A stretch of DNA of 7,950 nt from an archaeon (lineage in GTDB: Archaea; Thermoproteota; Nitrososphaeria_A; Caldarchaeales; Wolframiiraptoraceae), in the NCBI GenBank assembly GCA_029258815.1, contig JAPDJZ010000145.1, positions 1-7,950 of the forward strand. The letters run 5' to 3'. Below are positions 4,962 to 7,950 of this stretch, piece by piece (positions within the stretch are counted from its first letter, which is position 1; every line of letters starts with the position of its first letter). A program made the position numbers and the translations under genes. The notes beneath the pieces are model-generated. The model was not told the origin of the DNA and ran no database searches. It saw nothing but the letters and a program-made list of their open reading frames with translations.

Positions 4962-6955
4962 GGTTGGACGCCTCCCAGTAGGATCCAAGCTATTATGATT
5001 AGCGCTCCGAGGATTATGCCTATGACGTAGTGGTTCAGGAGCCCGCTGTGGAGTCTGCGCACCAGATCCGAGGCTCTGCGAACCCCGGCGGATAGGGCTA
5101 GGTTGAATCCCTCGATAACCGGGTGCTCGAATCCTCGTAGAAGCAGCCTCGCGAGCCTCAGCGACGGCTCCGCCAAAGCCCTGTAGTAGAAAGCGTTTAT
5201 GTAGTATCTTCTCAGGAGAAGCCTCCTCAACCCCTCGATAAGCCCTCCCCCGGACGCCATCCTCCCCGGGCCCCACGCGCCCCGAACGTATAGCAGGTAG
5301 GCCGGAATGGCTCCAGCCGCGAGTGCCGTGATCGATGCTATGGGGGTGAGGAGGGTGGGAGCCGCCTCGCGAGCCGTCATCAATCCGGAGAAGTGCTCGG
5401 CGAAGACCTCCTCGAGACCGTGCTCCAGGAGCGGGGCCGCGAGGCCGATTACTAGGCTAAGGGACGCTAGGATTAGATACGGGATCCACACGATCTTGGG
5501 CGCTTCCCGGGCTTCGGCCCCGCTTCTAGGCGAGCCGTAGAACACGAGGCCTATCATCCTCACGCTGTAGAAGGCGGTTAGGATGGCGGTCGCGATCCCT
5601 ATCGCGAAGACGGCGTATTCTCCGGCGGAGAGGGTTGCCGCGAGAACGAGGTCCTTGCTCCAGAATCCCCCGAAGGGCGGGAGGCCCATGAGCGCTAGGG
5701 CCGCGAGGAGCATGCTCCAGAAGGTTATCGGCGCGTATCTCCTAAGCCCGCCCATGTCCCTGAGGAACCTCGACCCGCATGCGTGGATAACCGACCCGGC
5801 GGCGAGGAAGAGAGCCGCCTTAAAGACCGCGTGGTTCATTAGGTGGAATAGGGATCCCACGTATCCCTGGATCATGCCCGCGGCCAGCCCGCCCGCCCCC
5901 AGGGCCATCATCATGTATCCTATCTGGCTCACGGTCGAGTAGGCTAGAACCTTCTTGAGCTCGGTCGAGACTACGGCTTGGCTCGCGGAGATGAAGGCGG
6001 TTAAAGCTCCGATCCACATAACGGCGTAGAAGAATCCTAGGACGCTCGGCGTCGCGAAGCTCCAGGCCAAGACTATCGGGGACATCCTAGCGACTAGGTA
6101 GACCCCGGCCTTTACCATGGTCGCGGCGTGGATTAGGGCGCTGACCGAGGAGGGGCCGGCCATGGCGTCTGGAAGCCACTCCATTAGGGGTAGCTGGGCG
6201 GATTTCCCGATCGCTCCACCTAGGATTAGGATTAGGGCTATGGGGAGCAGGGGCTTGATGGGCTCCGGCATCGATTCTCCGGCCGCCTGAAGCTCGTGGA
6301 AGCTCACGGTCTTCGCGAGGGCGGCTATCATCAGGATTCCGGCTATCATCAGCAGGTCTCCGAACCGGGTTACCATGAAGGCCTTCATCCCGCAGTGGGA
6401 TGGCGGATAAGCCTCCGGGGGCTCTCCAACCCAGTAGCGCAGCCAGCCCTCCTTGGAGTCCTGGTACCAGTATCCGATTAGCGCGTAGCTGCATAGGCCG
6501 ACCCCCTCCCAGCCCACGAGCATGAGTATCAGGTTATCCGCTAGGACTAGGAGGAGCATGTTCGCTATGAAGAAGTTCATGAAGAACCAGTATCTCGTTA
6601 GCCCCGGATCCCCCCGCATGTAGCCTATGGAGTAGAGCATTATGAGGAAGCTTACGATCGAGACCACGTTAGCCATGATTACGCTCAGCGGATCGAGCAT
6701 CAAGCCCGCCTCGATCCTCCCGAGAATCGGCGCGCTCGGCAGGATGACCCACGTGAACCTGCTCAGGAGGGGGAGCTTGACCCCGGAGAAGAGAAGCGGA
6801 AGGAGGAGGAGCGTCATGATCATGGCTAGGAGCGAGAAGAGCACCGCGCCGTAATCCCTAGCCCTCCGGCCCAGCCTCGCTAGGAGCGGGGTTAGGAGGG
6901 CGCCTATCAGCGGGGTTATCCAGCAAGCCCAGGCCAGGATCTCCCAAGCGTTCAC
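4958..6955 (-). CDS. nuoL: Complex I / Fpo-type antiporter-like subunit L
   Basis: This 665-residue protein has about 15-16 membrane helices and is the distal proton-pumping subunit of the complex I membrane arm. All channel residues expected from E. coli NuoL are visible: E150 in VGWEGVGLCSYALIGYW, K251 in AIGKSAQLPLMEWLPDAM, H276 in SALIHAATMVKAGVY, K379 in HLMNHAVFKAALFLAAG and K434 in PPFGGFWSKD. After about residue 570 comes RRYYINAFYYRALAEPSLR and, near the end, LHSGLLNHYVIGIILGA, which matches the lateral-helix region and final helix of true NuoL and argues against an Mrp or hydrogenase homologue. Compared with E. coli there is an insertion of about 16 residues after TM5 (165-189, ending PPSHCG). 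The start is GTG in a GTGA overlap with the NuoN-like gene, with GGGGGTG (6964-6970) eight bases ahead. Confidence 0.93.
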   Translation of the reverse strand: MNAWEILAWACWITPLIGALLTPLLARLGRRARDYGAVLFSLLAMIMTLLLLPLLFSGVKLPLLSRFTWVILPSAPILGRIEAGLMLDPLSVIMANVVSIVSFLIMLYSIGYMRGDPGLTRYWFFMNFFIANMLLLVLADNLILMLVGWEGVGLCSYALIGYWYQDSKEGWLRYWVGEPPEAYPPSHCGMKAFMVTRFGDLLMIAGILMIAALAKTVSFHELQAAGESMPEPIKPLLPIALILILGGAIGKSAQLPLMEWLPDAMAGPSSVSALIHAATMVKAGVYLVARMSPIVLAWSFATPSVLGFFYAVMWIGALTAFISASQAVVSTELKKVLAYSTVSQIGYMMMALGAGGLAAGMIQGYVGSLFHLMNHAVFKAALFLAAGSVIHACGSRFLRDMGGLRRYAPITFWSMLLAALALMGLPPFGGFWSKDLVLAATLSAGEYAVFAIGIATAILTAFYSVRMIGLVFYGSPRSGAEAREAPKIVWIPYLILASLSLVIGLAAPLLEHGLEEVFAEHFSGLMTAREAAPTLLTPIASITALAAGAIPAYLLYVRGAWGPGRMASGGGLIEGLRRLLLRRYYINAFYYRALAEPSLRLARLLLRGFEHPVIEGFNLALSAGVRRASDLVRRLHSGLLNHYVIGIILGALIIIAWILLGGVQP

Positions 6956-7950
6956 CCCAAGAGCACCCCCAAGACCGCCCGGATGAATTCTAGGATAGGT
7001 GAGATCGTTATCGTGATTAGAATGCAGGTTGCCGCGAGCGCTATCACGGGCGCGAGCATTAGGGCTGGAGCACCGCCGGCGGCCGGATCGGCTTCACCCC
7101 GCCTCTTGAATGCTATCCGCTGGAGAAGCCAGAGGTAGTATCCCGCGGCTAGGACGCTGTTCAGGATGAAGATTAGGGTGGTGGTTAGGAGGAGGCCGTC
7201 GGATGGGATCCCGAGGCCGGCCGAGACTATGAAGAACTTGCTCCAGAAGCCGCTTAGAGGCGGGACCCCGGCTAGGTTCAGCAAGCCTATTCCGAAGGAT
7301 GCCGTGGTGGCAGGCATCTCCGCGCCGATCCCCTCGAGCTCGGAGATCTCCCTAGAACCCTGCCTGAGTATGTAGCATCCCGCGCAGAGGAATGAGAGGC
7401 CCTTGCCTAAGGCGTGGTTTAGGATGTGGAGCAGGGCTCCGGTTAGGGCTAGGGCCGCGGCCCCCACCATGCTCGGATGGCTTCTGAGGATGTATGCCGC
7501 TATCCCCATTCCGGTGATTATGTAGCCCATGTTCGCTATGCTGGAGTAGGCTAGAAACCTCTTGATATCCCTCTGCATAACCACGACGACGTTCGCGAAG
7601 CTCATCGTCAGGATCCCGAAGGCTATCAGGACGACGCCGAAGCCGTAAACGGTCGGGGTGAATAGCTTGAAGAGGCTCCAGAGCATGGCGTAGGCCCCTG
7701 CCTTTATCACTATTCCGGATAGGATCGCGCTTATCGGCGTGGGGGCGGCCGGGTGGGCGTCGGGAAGCCATGAGTGGAAGGGGACCGCCGCGGCCGTAAC
7801 CCCGAACCCGACGATTATTAGGGCTAGGGCTAGGAGGGCGGCCGGCCCGCCGCCCGGGATGCTCTGGGCTAGGATGTCGAATCTAAGGGAGCCTGCTATC
7901 CCGTAGAGGACCGCTATTCCGAGGAGAACCGCGAGCGAGCCCATGGTGCT
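6952..7950 (-). CDS. nuoN: Complex I antiporter-like subunit, NuoN-like (partial, N-terminus outside window)
   Basis: The frame is open to the right edge (codons for Ser and Thr precede the methionine codon at 7944-7942), so this is the C-terminal two-thirds of a protein of probably about 480-500 residues. Counting from that Met, conserved parts are AAAVPFHSWLPDAHPAAP (51-68), SGIVIKAGAYAMLW (76-89, TM8 lysine K81), FLAYSSIANMGYI (130-142), LNHALGKGLSFL (175-186, K181) and AGVPPLSGFWSKF (225-237, K236). The terminal Lys, not Glu, and its place beside nuoL and nuoM support NuoN, but MrpD-like or other subunits are related closely enough that the name is tentative. Odd point: the TM7 lysine that normally precedes the PFHxWLPD motif is Thr50 (ACG, 7797-7795). 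The stop TGA (6954-6952) overlaps the GTG of nuoL. The TM5 glutamate region is not in the window. Confidence 0.8.
   Translation of the reverse strand, partial: STMGSLAVLLGIAVLYGIAGSLRFDILAQSIPGGGPAALLALALIIVGFGVTAAAVPFHSWLPDAHPAAPTPISAILSGIVIKAGAYAMLWSLFKLFTPTVYGFGVVLIAFGILTMSFANVVVVMQRDIKRFLAYSSIANMGYIITGMGIAAYILRSHPSMVGAAALALTGALLHILNHALGKGLSFLCAGCYILRQGSREISELEGIGAEMPATTASFGIGLLNLAGVPPLSGFWSKFFIVSAGLGIPSDGLLLTTTLIFILNSVLAAGYYLWLLQRIAFKRRGEADPAAGGAPALMLAPVIALAATCILITITISPILEFIRAVLGVLLG

Noticed and set aside
4962..5276. Possible 105-residue N-terminal extension of NuoM on the minus strand
   Set aside because: It lies wholly inside nuoL, is Arg/Pro/Gly-rich as expected of an out-of-frame reading, and the ATG at 4961 with GGGAGG nine bases ahead gives a normal NuoM length.
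5583..5942. 119-residue plus-strand open frame inside nuoL
   Set aside because: Antisense to a conserved stretch of NuoL, with Ala/Arg/Pro-rich composition and no recognisable domain.
7352..7771. 139-residue minus-strand frame inside the NuoN-like gene
   Set aside because: Out-of-frame reading of conserved NuoN-like codons, giving an Arg/Pro-rich sequence.
3489..7950. Assignment of the three large membrane genes to an Mrp antiporter or a group 4 hydrogenase
   Set aside because: NuoL has the complete C-terminal lateral-helix region and 665 residues, and NuoM has the FFELML and terminal Glu marks; the NuoN-like gene alone remains open to an alternative name.

Overview
The window looks like a piece of a thermophilic archaeal genome, probably from the TACK side of the tree, although the lineage cannot be fixed from this sequence. 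Evidence is AT-rich TATA-like boxes with purine-rich BRE-like flanks, heavy use of AGG arginine and ATA isoleucine codons, abundant CTAG, TTG and GTG starts, and an FmdE-domain protein and a NikR regulator of archaeal style. Gene density is very high: no gap between genes exceeds 120 bases, and nearly every junction inside an operon is a four-base start/stop overlap.

Plus strand, left half. (1) The C-terminal end of an ABC-3 (ZnuB/TroC-type) metal-transporter permease is overlapped by a gene for a short, finger-less FmdE-domain protein (173-589). (2) After a 117-base leader with a good TATA box and a hairpin over a Shine-Dalgarno sequence comes a three-gene set: a four-helix membrane protein of unknown function (707-1252), an ArsB/NhaD-type ion transporter (1249-2529, TTG start) and a 69-residue soluble protein (2526-2735, TTG start). 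The three are joined by TTGA overlaps, so they are probably made together. (3) A NikR-type nickel-responsive repressor with all four nickel ligands (2820-3227) is followed by the [NiFe]-hydrogenase maturation chaperone HypC (3265-3492).

Minus strand, right half. Three large antiporter-like subunits of a respiratory complex I / Fpo-type machine are transcribed leftwards as an overlapping series: a NuoN-like subunit (cut by the window's right edge), NuoL (665 aa, with the C-terminal lateral-helix region) and NuoM (490 aa). The nuoM operon runs head-on into nikR-hypC, and the two stop codons share the palindrome CTAG.

Taken together, the window combines metal uptake, nickel sensing, [NiFe]-centre maturation, a possible sodium or anion transporter and the proton-pumping arm of complex I, as expected of an anaerobic or facultative hydrogen-metabolising archaeon (inference). 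No RNA genes, mobile elements or CRISPR arrays were seen. The most notable points are the uncharacterised transporter triad, the loss of different channel lysines in the NuoN-like and NuoM subunits, and the leader hairpin ahead of the triad.
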